Part shown: one piece after another, positions 15,528 through 23,758 of the stretch | How positions within the stretch are numbered: position 1 is the first letter of the stretch | Layout of the letters: every line of letters starts with the position of its first letter | Source: WLMZ01 sp038227995 | Lineage (GTDB): Bacteria; Actinomycetota; Acidimicrobiia; Acidimicrobiales; Ilumatobacteraceae | Reading direction: 5' to 3' | Assembly: GCA_038227995.1 (NCBI GenBank) | Contig: JBBRPP010000029.1 | Location: 7,072-71,071 of the forward strand | DNA length: 64,000 bases | Notes under the pieces: model-generated | Told to the model about the DNA's origin: nothing | Databases searched by the model: none | Seen by the model: the letters and a program-made list of their open reading frames with translations, nothing else | Made by a program: the position numbers and the translations under genes

Positions 15528-16709
15528 GTGAGCGCGACTCGAACTCATCCGTACCACGACGTCGCGATCGCGGGCGTGTACAACACGCGGCAGGCGCGAC
15601 GACTGCCTGGCGAGACGATGCATTCATTGCTCGTCGACGCAGTGTTCGGTGCGTGCGCCGACGCCGCGATCGACGTCGGCTCGATCGACGCGTTGGTCGG
15701 TCAAGGCCCGGCTGAGCTGACGTACGACATCGGCCTCGGGCCGGTCACGCGGGTCTTCTCCAGCCTCGGCATCCCCGCAATTCGCGATGCAGCTCACCTC
15801 ATCACCACCGGAGAAGCGACGACGGTCGTCGTCGCTGCGGCGGGTGCTGGAATGTTGCTCGACGACGGTGCCACCGCACCGTGGACACGGCCGACCAATG
15901 AGCTCGTCGTCGCCTACGGATTGTTCACCGCGGCGGAGTTCGCCTTGATGGCCCGGCGCCACATGCTGATGTACGGGACGACCACCGAGCAGCTGGCGAC
16001 GGTTGCGGCGACGATTCGCAACAACGGTCACGTCAACCCCGCAGCGGTCTACAGCGGTCGCGGGCCGTTCACCGCTGACGACATCCTGGCCTCGCCGATG
16101 ATCGCCGATCCGTTCCATCTGCTCGACTGTTCGACCACCAGCGAAGGAGGATGTGCGATCGTCCTCACCCGCGCCGACGCGGCGGGCGATGGTCCGCACC
16201 GACCGATCCACATCCTCGGATCGGCCTCCGACAGCTTCGGGCCGGCATACAGCCAGGCGCCGTCATGGGACCTCCGCGACGCCTCCGGTACCGATGACGT
16301 GTCGGCCGGCTCCGTGGGGCGGCGGGCAGCGCGCGTCGTCTGGCGTCAGTCCGGACTGGGTCCTTCCGATGTCGACGTGTGCGAGTTCTACGACCCGTTC
16401 TCGTTCGAGATCATCCGCCAGCTCGAAGCTTTCGGCTTCTGTGCGGATGGCGAAGGCGGGCCGATGATCATGGATGGTGTCATCGCTGCGGACGGCCGTT
16501 GGCCGGTGACGACCGATGGCGGCACGATGTCGTTCGGCCACGCGGGCATCAGCACGCAACAGATCCAACGCGTGATCCGCGGTGTCGAGCAGTTGCGCGG
16601 CAGCTGTCCCTCGATGCAGGTCGATGGCGCCGAGGTCGCGCTGTGCTCGAACGGAGGGTCGGGCGCATTGTTCAACGATCTGATGCTGCTCGGGGTCGAG
16701 CGACCATGA
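15528..16709 (+). CDS. Thiolase-fold protein lacking the nucleophilic Cys (Ltp2-like)
   Basis: 393 residues of the SCP2-type thiolase / lipid-transfer family. The region that normally reads CASG before the first conserved helix reads SSLG here (VFSSLGIPAIRDAAHLITTG), so the acylated Cys of true thiolases is missing. The late GHAGIS histidine and the CSNGGSGA motif are kept. Ltp2 of steroid degradation, which works as a retro-aldolase with a DUF35 partner, shows the same loss and the same pairing as here: the next gene is a DUF35 protein overlapping by 4 bp (ATGA). A retro-aldolase or condensing role on a CoA thioester is therefore inferred. GTG start. Confidence 0.75.
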   Translation: MSATRTHPYHDVAIAGVYNTRQARRLPGETMHSLLVDAVFGACADAAIDVGSIDALVGQGPAELTYDIGLGPVTRVFSSLGIPAIRDAAHLITTGEATTVVVAAAGAGMLLDDGATAPWTRPTNELVVAYGLFTAAEFALMARRHMLMYGTTTEQLATVAATIRNNGHVNPAAVYSGRGPFTADDILASPMIADPFHLLDCSTTSEGGCAIVLTRADAAGDGPHRPIHILGSASDSFGPAYSQAPSWDLRDASGTDDVSAGSVGRRAARVVWRQSGLGPSDVDVCEFYDPFSFEIIRQLEAFGFCADGEGGPMIMDGVIAADGRWPVTTDGGTMSFGHAGISTQQIQRVIRGVEQLRGSCPSMQVDGAEVALCSNGGSGALFNDLMLLGVERP

Positions 16710-17122
16710 GCGTCTTGCAACCACAACTCAGTGGCATTCCCATTCCGCGCATGAGCCCCGAGTCCGCGCCGTACTGGGAAGGCACGCGCCAGGGTGAGTT
16801 GCGGTACCAACAGTGTCTCGCGTGCGAAGCCCCGAACTTCGGGCCGGGATTGGTCTGCCGGGTCTGTCGCAGCCGTTCGTTGCGCTGGGTGGCCGGCGCC
16901 GGACGCGGCTCGCTGTATTCGTGGACCGTCGTGTGGCGACCGCAGACACCGGCGTTCGCCGTGCCGTACGCACCCGCGATCGTGCGGATGGACGAGGGCT
17001 ACGACCTGCTGACCGCGCTCGTCGGTCTCGACCCTGAGGACATCGTGGAAGGTCTTCGACTCGCGGTCGAGTTCCATCCGATCAGCGACGACATCACACT
17101 TCCATTTTTCCGACCTGCCTGA
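16706..17122 (+). CDS. DUF35 zinc-ribbon/OB-fold acyl-CoA-associated protein
   Basis: 138 residues. The zinc ribbon is CLAC ... CRVC (about 32-52), followed by an OB-fold (GRGSLYSWTVVWRPQTPAF; PYAPAIVRMDEG; VEFHPIS). DUF35 proteins bind the CoA part and partner thiolase-fold proteins, as ChsH2 does with Ltp2 in cholesterol side-chain degradation. The ATG overlaps the thiolase-like stop (ATGA), supporting a stoichiometric complex. It abuts the convergent ABC permease gene with no gap. Confidence 0.85.
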   Translation: MSVLQPQLSGIPIPRMSPESAPYWEGTRQGELRYQQCLACEAPNFGPGLVCRVCRSRSLRWVAGAGRGSLYSWTVVWRPQTPAFAVPYAPAIVRMDEGYDLLTALVGLDPEDIVEGLRLAVEFHPISDDITLPFFRPA

Positions 17123-19552
17123 TCAGTTGCCGGCGGACCGAGCGAACGCTGCGGGCTCGCGACCACCGAGACACCAGCCGACTCCGCAGCTCAACAACGG
17201 AACACCGACGAGCGCCGTGAGCAGATTGGCGAACGGGATGCTGCCGAGACGGTCGAGGTGGTGCGCAGAGGCGCCGATGAGGCCGAGGTACGCGCCGACG
17301 AGTCCGAGGACGACACCGGCCAGGGCGAGCGATGCAGCGGTCGCCGCAGTGAGTGCTCGACGGATCGAACTGTTCGCACCCGTGGCCGTCAACGTGCGCA
17401 GCTCGCCGGCGGACTCGCTGCGGATCGTGCCGACCGTCATCGCGACGATCGTCAAGGCGAAGAGCGCTCCCGCAGCCGTCGCTGTGTTGCGGATTGTCGC
17501 GCGACTGGCGCGGCCGTGACGTGACTCGAGCGTGAAGCCCGACCGGATCGCGATCTGGCGGGCGTTGGCGATCTGTGTCGTGGTGAGCGGTTGCGGCGAT
17601 TCGATGATCCACCCGACCAACGCCGGCTCGAGGTCGTACTTGGCGAGGCCGCTCTGCGTGATGAACGCGCTGGGAAGCGACGAATACTGCGGCGGGGCGA
17701 CGACGCTGTTCGACGGGTTCTCGACGTGCTTGCCGAGTGGAATGATCGGAGCCGACGGATGCGTCGTGAGGACATCCGTTCCTGCAGGGGCCGACGACGC
17801 ATCGACGCCCAGGAACGACAGCAGTTCAGGTGTCGCCACGTACGTCGACACGGCGCGGTATCGATGGTCCGACCCGTTCACGGACTCACCAAGGTCGATC
17901 AGAGTCCGGGCATCAGCCGCGACGGACGACTCGACCGGCATCTGCAGCGGGACGACGGCGGCGTGGCCGAATGAGGAAGCGAGCGCATCGACGGCGGACT
18001 GCACGGCCGCGAGCTGTGCAGTGTCCAGGTTCGGGGCGGGATGATCCGGTCGGGCGTCATCGCCGGGTTGGTCGATCCTGATGACCAGTTGGGTTGCTGC
18101 CAGGTTGCCCTTTCCTGCCGATTCCGCCGCTGCGTGGTCCGCAGCGCTCGCGACGAGCACGATCGCCAGCGGCACGCCGAGGGCGAGACTGATAGCTGCG
18201 AGCGCGGCGCCGGCACGCGCCTGGTACCGGCCGATGTCACGGAGTGCGATGCGAATGGTGGCGGGGGCTCGACGGGCGCATCGCGCGAGCAGTCGGATCG
18301 CCGAGGGGCAGACGAGCAGGATGCCGACGACAGTCGCGACGACACCGGTGACCAACCACGCCGCTCGCGTCTGGTGCGAACGTGACAGGAGAACGACTCC
18401 AGCGACGAGGAAGACCGACGCGAGCGCAATCGAGGCGTCGGCGCGTCGCGGCTGCGGTGGCCGAGCAGAGATCGCGTCCACGATCGACCGCCGCTGCATC
18501 GAGCGCGTCGGCCACCATGCGGCAATGATCGGTACGACGACGCCAGCAATCGTTGCGCCGAAGACGAACGGCCACGGCACGTGGAGCGCATCGATGCGGT
18601 GTCCGGCGCCGGTCTCCAGGCGGTGCGCGGTCACGAACCAACCGACGAGTCCAATGGCCGTTCCCACCGTTGAGGCGATCACGCCGACGATGACGCCGTG
18701 CGCGACCAACACCAGCTTGAGATGGCGATCGTTGGCGCCAACTGCCGCGAGCATTCCGAGCTGCCGCTGCCGACGCTGAGCGACGACGGCGAAAGCCGCG
18801 GCGGCCACGAACGTGACGAGCAGGAAGACCACCGTCGACGTGGCGAACATCGACGCCGCGGACGTGACGTTGACGTCGGATCCACGGAGACCGACGGCCA
18901 ACCGTCCGGGTGATTCCCGAAACGCCTGCAGTTGGGCACTCGTGGCGTCAGCGAAGACCGTCGCCGTGTGCACAGTGTCGTTGGCTGCGGGCGGGACCAG
19001 GATGAAGTCGTCCGTCAGGTCGTAGGGGTTCTCGATGATGCCGGTGACCGTCCGCGGCTTGCCGGCGATCGTGATCGTTCGGCCGATGCGAACGTCGAAC
19101 ATCTGGGCAACGTTGGCCGTGACCGCGATCTCGGGTGCGGCTTCGGGAAGTCGGCCGTTGCGCAGCCGGACGGTTTCGCTCGCGTACACACCTTTCGGGT
19201 CTTGGATTCGCGCGTCGACGGTGTCGACCGATCCGGGAATCGGCACCGTCAGGCGACCGATCACCTCGATCGTGCCGAGCGTGCGGCGCGCATCGGCGAG
19301 ACGAGTCGCGAGCTCGGTGGTGTCGGTCGACACGACATCGAATCGCTGCTGTGCGGTGCCGAATCTGGCCGCGGATGTGCTCGGTGTGTTGTACACGGCG
19401 GCGACACCGAAGACGGCCGCTGCAACGGCGACCGCGATGACGCTGACGATCAGCACCTGCTGGCGGCGCTCGCGTACGAACAATCGGAATGCCCAGCGCC
19501 CGATGGCTCGGCGGGCTGCACCAGTTCGCCGGGTCGACTCCCGTTGCTTCAC
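17123..19552 (-). CDS. ABC transporter permease with two FtsX domains
   Basis: 809-residue membrane protein of the MacB/FtsX exporter type: one TM near residue 35, a large extracytoplasmic domain, three TM helices at about 255-350, further TM segments at about 385-420, a second extracytoplasmic domain and a final three-TM FtsX block near the C-terminus. Such permeases move lipids, peptides or act mechanically on envelope enzymes rather than importing. GTG start overlapping the ATPase stop by 4 bp (GTGA). Third gene of a PadR-ATPase-permease operon, so efflux of a toxic compound under PadR control is the likely role. Confidence 0.85.
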   Translation of the reverse strand: MKQRESTRRTGAARRAIGRWAFRLFVRERRQQVLIVSVIAVAVAAAVFGVAAVYNTPSTSAARFGTAQQRFDVVSTDTTELATRLADARRTLGTIEVIGRLTVPIPGSVDTVDARIQDPKGVYASETVRLRNGRLPEAAPEIAVTANVAQMFDVRIGRTITIAGKPRTVTGIIENPYDLTDDFILVPPAANDTVHTATVFADATSAQLQAFRESPGRLAVGLRGSDVNVTSAASMFATSTVVFLLVTFVAAAAFAVVAQRRQRQLGMLAAVGANDRHLKLVLVAHGVIVGVIASTVGTAIGLVGWFVTAHRLETGAGHRIDALHVPWPFVFGATIAGVVVPIIAAWWPTRSMQRRSIVDAISARPPQPRRADASIALASVFLVAGVVLLSRSHQTRAAWLVTGVVATVVGILLVCPSAIRLLARCARRAPATIRIALRDIGRYQARAGAALAAISLALGVPLAIVLVASAADHAAAESAGKGNLAATQLVIRIDQPGDDARPDHPAPNLDTAQLAAVQSAVDALASSFGHAAVVPLQMPVESSVAADARTLIDLGESVNGSDHRYRAVSTYVATPELLSFLGVDASSAPAGTDVLTTHPSAPIIPLGKHVENPSNSVVAPPQYSSLPSAFITQSGLAKYDLEPALVGWIIESPQPLTTTQIANARQIAIRSGFTLESRHGRASRATIRNTATAAGALFALTIVAMTVGTIRSESAGELRTLTATGANSSIRRALTAATAASLALAGVVLGLVGAYLGLIGASAHHLDRLGSIPFANLLTALVGVPLLSCGVGWCLGGREPAAFARSAGN

Positions 19553-20277
19553 GAAGCCGTCTCGGCGGTCAGCAGTGATTCTGGCCCGAGCCGCACCGTC
19601 GTCTGGTCGACGATCCGCCCATCACGGACGAAGACCACCCTGTCGGCCCATGCCGCGAGTTGGGCATCGTGGGTCACGACGATGCCGGCGAGTCCGCGTT
19701 TGCACGCGGAACGGATCAGCTTCATCACCGCCTCACCGTTCACGGAATCGAGGGCGCCCGTGGGCTCGTCGGCCAGGAGCAGAGCCCGCTCGCCGACGAT
19801 TGCCCGCGCGATCGCGACACGCTGGCGTTCGCCGCCCGACAGCTCGTCGGGGAAGTGCTCGGCCCGATCGGCGATGCCGAGCCGCTCCAAAGCGTCGAGG
19901 CCGAGCAGGCGAGCTGCTCTGGCGCGCATTCCGTCGAGCTCCAACGGCAGCGTCACGTTCTCGATCGCGGTCAGCCCGGCGAGGAGGTTGAAGTCCTGGA
20001 ACACATAGCCGATCGATCTCCGGCGGAGACCCGCCCGGTCATTGCGCGACATGCCCGCCAGCGACGCGCCCATGATCCGCACGTCGCCGGTCGTCGCTTC
20101 CTCCAAGCTGCCGGCGATCGTCAGCAGCGTGCTCTTCCCGGAACCCGATGGTCCCATCACAGCAACGAGCTCTCCGGCGGAAACGCTGACGTCGACACGC
20201 TGCAAGGCGTGCACCTCGGTGGGTGGCTGCCCATACGTTTTGGAGACGTCGTCGAGTTGCAGCACCACGTCGCTCAT
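19549..20277 (-). CDS. ABC transporter ATP-binding protein (MacB/LolD type)
   Basis: 242 residues. Walker A is MGPSGSGKST, the Q-loop is YVFQDFNLL, the signature is LSGGERQRVAIARAI, Walker B is ALLLADEPTGALD and the switch His is in VVTHDAQ. This is the class that energises FtsX-domain permeases. ATG 20277 overlaps the PadR stop by 4 bp and its own stop overlaps the permease start by 4 bp, so all three genes are translationally coupled. Confidence 0.9.
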   Translation of the reverse strand: MSDVVLQLDDVSKTYGQPPTEVHALQRVDVSVSAGELVAVMGPSGSGKSTLLTIAGSLEEATTGDVRIMGASLAGMSRNDRAGLRRRSIGYVFQDFNLLAGLTAIENVTLPLELDGMRARAARLLGLDALERLGIADRAEHFPDELSGGERQRVAIARAIVGERALLLADEPTGALDSVNGEAVMKLIRSACKRGLAGIVVTHDAQLAAWADRVVFVRDGRIVDQTTVRLGPESLLTAETAS

Positions 20278-20849
20278 CGCCGCACTCCCGGACGAGCGCG
20301 TGGCGGGCGCGTCACGGGCACGGGTGCGAGGGGCAGGGGAGCGGGCAGCTGTTTGACCCGAGCGTCGATCGTGTCGAGCCAGCGGACAACGGCCTCGAGC
20401 CGGAACAACTCGGAATCGGCGAGGAGTGCAAGCCCGATGTCGCTGTCGGCGTCGGCCTTCAGATGCGTGTACCACTGCATGGTCTCGACCACCTGGCGGC
20501 GGTGCGACTGCAGTAGCGCAGCAACATCGACGCCGGGTAGCCGCAATGCGACCAGCATCTTGATCACCAATTCGTCGCGGGGCGGCGAGACGCCGGTGTC
20601 AGGGGTGTGCAGCCAGACGTCAAGTTCGATCGAACCCGCAGCAGTGATGACGTACGTCTTCTGCGGCCCTTCCTCGTCATCGTCGGAGGTGACCATGCCG
20701 TCACGCTCGAGCCGCTGCAGCGTGGTGTACACCTGACCGACATTCAACGGCCAGACCTCGCCGGTTCTGGCTTCGAATTCCTGGCGGAGCTGCAACCCGT
20801 ATCGGGGCTTCTCGGCCAGCAGCGCGAGCAGTGCGTGACGAACACTCAT
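20274..20849 (-). CDS. PadR-family transcriptional regulator
   Basis: 191 residues. The N-terminal winged helix is typical of PadR (LLALLAEKPRYGLQLRQEFE, LNVGQVYTTLQRLERDGMV, YVITAAG) followed by a helical dimerisation domain. Autorepression of its own ABC-exporter operon is inferred because three copies of an ACTGAG half-site lie 20-50 bp upstream and cover the promoter. GGAGG precedes the ATG. Confidence 0.85.
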   Translation of the reverse strand: MSVRHALLALLAEKPRYGLQLRQEFEARTGEVWPLNVGQVYTTLQRLERDGMVTSDDDEEGPQKTYVITAAGSIELDVWLHTPDTGVSPPRDELVIKMLVALRLPGVDVAALLQSHRRQVVETMQWYTHLKADADSDIGLALLADSELFRLEAVVRWLDTIDARVKQLPAPLPLAPVPVTRPPRARPGVRR

Positions 20850-20870
20850 CGATGAACCTCCATGTGGATA

Positions 20871-20899
20871 CTCAGTATCATACTGAGCAATCTACTGAG
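20871..20899. promoter_or_regulatory. Probable PadR operator
   Basis: CTCAGTA-tca-TACTGAG is a perfect 7-bp inverted repeat (20871-20887), and a third TACTGAG half-site follows at 20893-20899. On the minus strand the repeat overlaps TATGAT-like -10 sequence of the PadR-ABC operon. Confidence 0.65.
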
Positions 20900-20925
20900 T
20901 GTCCAGTCGTCGACCGGGTGCCCGT

Positions 20926-22575
20926 TCAGCGGTCGATCGGCACCACCGCGCACCGTTGATGCCGGCCGCAGACCAGCGCACGCAGCGGTGCGAGCACATT
21001 GGCGGGCGAGCGATTTGTCGAGCCGCTGAGGTGCGCTGCGAGTTCGTCGATGTCGAAATCGCCACGAACGAGGAACACGTCCTTGACGGTGCCGTCGACT
21101 GTGCTGATGTCGGCCGCGTCGATCGACACACCGCGGTCGGCGAACCAGCGACAGACGGTGGACAGGACGCCGATTCGGTCCGGCGCGGTCACACGAACGC
21201 ACGACCTGCCATCGCCCTCGCCCGTCCGGGTCACTCGCGCTCTGCCCGTCGGTCGAAACGGGAAGGTTGGGGCACCGGCCGCCATGTCGCTCAACCGCGT
21301 GCCGATGTCGGCCCATCGACGGCTGTCGAAATGCCGGTCGGACTGAACGGTGATGGCGTGCAGTGCGAGTCGATCCGTCGGCCATGTCATGACCGACGCA
21401 GACAGGATCGAGACGCCCTCGGCGGCGAGCGTCGCAGCAGTATCGGCGAGCAGCCCCGGCCGATCGGGAGCGACAACCGTGAGCCGAAACGTGTTCGAGC
21501 CCGGCATCTGCCGCGCCACGGCGCGCACTTCGTCCCGGTGAAGCTTCGGATGACACAACGCCAGATCTGCGGCCAGCACTGCCGTGCTTTCACTCAGCAC
21601 CCACAGCGGCGAGACACCGTCGAGCAATCGATTCGCGACCCGTCGTGGGACCGTGGTCCGCCCCAGCAGGTCTCTCAAGTGCTCGACGTTCGCGGTCGCA
21701 GCTCTCAATCCGCGTTGGGTGTTCTGGATGTGGATCACGTTGTCGAGCACCTCGCCGAACACATCCGGATCGGCCAGCAGCCACGAGTGACCGCCGTGTA
21801 CGACATGCCCGTCGGTGCCGAACGTGGCGCAGAAGGTGTCGAACGCGGACAGCGGGATGACGCCGTCCTGATCGCTCCACAGCAGCAGCACCGGAAGTTG
21901 GCGCTCGGCCAGTGCCTTCATTTCGCGGGTGAGGTCGGCGGTGGCGGCCAGCCATCCGGCGCGCAGGACAGCCTGAGGCTGGCGAACGACGTTCTCGATG
22001 AACACGCGCTGCACGAGCGCCATCGTCGCCAGACCGTCGACAGACTGGCGTGCTGCAGCCAGAACGGGTGTGAGGAGATCACGCCTGTCGAGCTCCGTGA
22101 TGTGGTTGACCACGTTGGCGGCGAACGCGCGCGCGTCGCCAACCGAGTTCAGCAGGACGAGGTATCGAACCCGGTCGGGATGATCGTGAGCGAAGGACGT
22201 CGCGACGCCACCACCGAAGCTGTGACCGAGCACGAGGACCGGCTCGTCGATGCCGAGCGCGTCCAAGAACTGGGCGACCCACGACGCGTACCCGGTGACG
22301 GAGCGTTGGCCACCGGGAAGCTGCGCTGTCCCGCCGAATCCGGGCATCGACGGAGCGATGACCCGGCAGCCTCGAGCGGTGAGCCGTCGCAGCGATCGCT
22401 GGTAGGCGCGGTGATCCAGGCCCCAGCCGTGCAGGAACAGAACGGGCAGGCCTCGCCCGCCGCTGGCATAGTTGGCGATTCGTCCGTCGACCAGCACGCG
22501 GTCCGTGACCAACTCGTCGACATGCCAGCGTGCACGTACCGTCGCCGAGATGTCGGTGATCACGTGGGCTTCCAT
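20926..22575 (-). CDS. Alpha/beta hydrolase fused to two ACT domains
   Basis: 549 residues with an unusual architecture. Residues about 30-290 form a complete alpha/beta hydrolase: oxyanion loop LFLHGWGLDHRAY, nucleophile elbow GHSFGGG (S119), acid DQDGVIP and a late VHGGHSW histidine. A linker follows (about 295-350) that resembles the segment preceding the ACT domains of GlnD. Then come two ACT domains: about 352-405 (LTVVAPDRPGLLADTAATLA) and about 455-515 (CVRVTAPDRIGVLSTVCRWF). ACT domains bind amino acids or nitrogen-status ligands. An allosterically controlled esterase, amidase or thioesterase is inferred. No frameshift or stop separates the parts. Confidence 0.8.
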   Translation of the reverse strand: MEAHVITDISATVRARWHVDELVTDRVLVDGRIANYASGGRGLPVLFLHGWGLDHRAYQRSLRRLTARGCRVIAPSMPGFGGTAQLPGGQRSVTGYASWVAQFLDALGIDEPVLVLGHSFGGGVATSFAHDHPDRVRYLVLLNSVGDARAFAANVVNHITELDRRDLLTPVLAAARQSVDGLATMALVQRVFIENVVRQPQAVLRAGWLAATADLTREMKALAERQLPVLLLWSDQDGVIPLSAFDTFCATFGTDGHVVHGGHSWLLADPDVFGEVLDNVIHIQNTQRGLRAATANVEHLRDLLGRTTVPRRVANRLLDGVSPLWVLSESTAVLAADLALCHPKLHRDEVRAVARQMPGSNTFRLTVVAPDRPGLLADTAATLAAEGVSILSASVMTWPTDRLALHAITVQSDRHFDSRRWADIGTRLSDMAAGAPTFPFRPTGRARVTRTGEGDGRSCVRVTAPDRIGVLSTVCRWFADRGVSIDAADISTVDGTVKDVFLVRGDFDIDELAAHLSGSTNRSPANVLAPLRALVCGRHQRCAVVPIDR

Positions 22576-22709
22576 CGGTCAGCGTCCCGGTTGCGTCAAC
22601 GTCATCAGCGAACCGTATGCCCGGCACTCTCGACGACGATGAATGGCCTGTGAAGTTCGCGAGAAACAGCCGTCGACCGCTCAGCGTGATGGGTCTCTCG
22701 ACCCTAGTG

Positions 22710-23159
22710 ATGGGCCGAATTTGCTGGCACCGTGCTGATGTGGATGTCGATCGAAACGGGCTACGGATCCTTGATCCGAACGAATGCCTCGAACTCCTGC
22801 AACGGACGCGCATCGGTCGGATCGCACTGTCGCGCAGCGCGCTCCCCACCATCTTGCCCGTCTTGTTCTCGATCGACGACGGCGCCGTCACCTTTCATGC
22901 GTCCGGTGGGCTCTTGGAGTCTGCGGCGCTGCGGGGGGACATCGTCTGTTTCGAGGCGGACCTGGCGGAGGAGGGCGAGGGTGAACTGTGGAGCGTTGTC
23001 GTCGTCGGCAAGCTCGAGATCCAGGACCGATCGCTCGTGATGGCCGGACGCTCGCCAACGGAGCACTTCGGCGGCACGAGGGTCGTGTTGACCATGACCA
23101 TCGTCACCGGACGCGCCTCGAAGATCGTGGTCGGCGACGTCCAGCCCAGCGGAGTGTGA
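22710..23159 (+). CDS. Pyridoxamine 5'-phosphate oxidase-like (PPOX) protein
   Basis: 149 residues from this start. Split-barrel flavin-binding fold typical of nitroreductase-like/PPOX proteins: LELLQRTRIGRIALS, LPTILPVLFSIDDGAVTFH and DIVCFEADL, then WSVVVVGKLEI. Members bind FMN or F420 and often act on aromatic or quinone substrates, or only bind cofactor. The true start is uncertain: in-frame candidates are 22617, 22689, 22710 and GTG 22740, none with a strong ribosome-binding site. A second PPOX-like gene lies convergent at 23206-23658, so the two may be related functions. Confidence 0.7.
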   Translation: MGRICWHRADVDVDRNGLRILDPNECLELLQRTRIGRIALSRSALPTILPVLFSIDDGAVTFHASGGLLESAALRGDIVCFEADLAEEGEGELWSVVVVGKLEIQDRSLVMAGRSPTEHFGGTRVVLTMTIVTGRASKIVVGDVQPSGV

Positions 23160-23205
23160 GCTGCGGCCGTCTGGGTCTCGCCGCGTCGCGCAACGGTCGG
23201 CTGGT

Positions 23206-23658
23206 TCAGGCTGAAGCGAGTTGCCAGTCGACCGAGAAGCCGTCGGCCGCTCGGTTCACCAGGAAGCGGCGGCCCGTGATCGAGCGCATCTCGAGTGTCA
23301 TCCAGCGGTGCCGACCCTCGGTGAGCAGCGGCTTCGGGTCAGGCAGTTCGAAGGTGCCGAGCATCCGCGCGAGTGTTCCGCGCACGATGACGCTCCAAGC
23401 CACGCCGGCGTCGAGATCGATGCTGTCGACCTCCAGCGAGGCGAGTCCCTCGTAACGACCGAGCATCGTCTCCGGTGCGGTGCGGATCACGACGCGAATC
23501 GCGCCGTCGGCGCCCTCACCGTCGTCAGACGAGACCGAGTACGAGATCGGGAGCGCAAGCGGATAGCCGTGGTCGATCAAGCACACACGTCCGATCGACT
23601 GACCCTGCAGCAGAGTCACGCTCTCTCGTTCCGTCAGCTCGAATCGGTCGGCACCCAT
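23206..23658 (-). CDS. PPOX-class flavin/F420-binding protein
   Basis: 150 residues with the split-barrel layout: LLQGQSIGRVCLID, PLALPISYSVSSDD, IRVVIRTAPETMLGRYEGLASLEVDSID and WSVIVRGTLARM. Similar to the gene at 22710 (shared LLQ...IGR and WSVIV.G). AAGGAGCG precedes the ATG. Cofactor is either FMN or F420. It is divergent from the tandem amidohydrolase genes. Confidence 0.75.
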   Translation of the reverse strand: MGADRFELTERESVTLLQGQSIGRVCLIDHGYPLALPISYSVSSDDGEGADGAIRVVIRTAPETMLGRYEGLASLEVDSIDLDAGVAWSVIVRGTLARMLGTFELPDPKPLLTEGRHRWMTLEMRSITGRRFLVNRAADGFSVDWQLASA

Positions 23659-23758
23659 GTGGTCGCTCCTTGATCACCTTCGTGTGTTCATCATGCGCTC
23701 CCGCTCCTGGTTCGTACAGAGTCCTCGGTCCCAAAGCTGGTGTGTCAACCTGGCGGTG

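Noticed and set aside
20899..22653. 584-codon plus-strand frame opposite the hydrolase-ACT gene
   Set aside because: The minus strand encodes complete hydrolase and ACT motifs; this frame has none.
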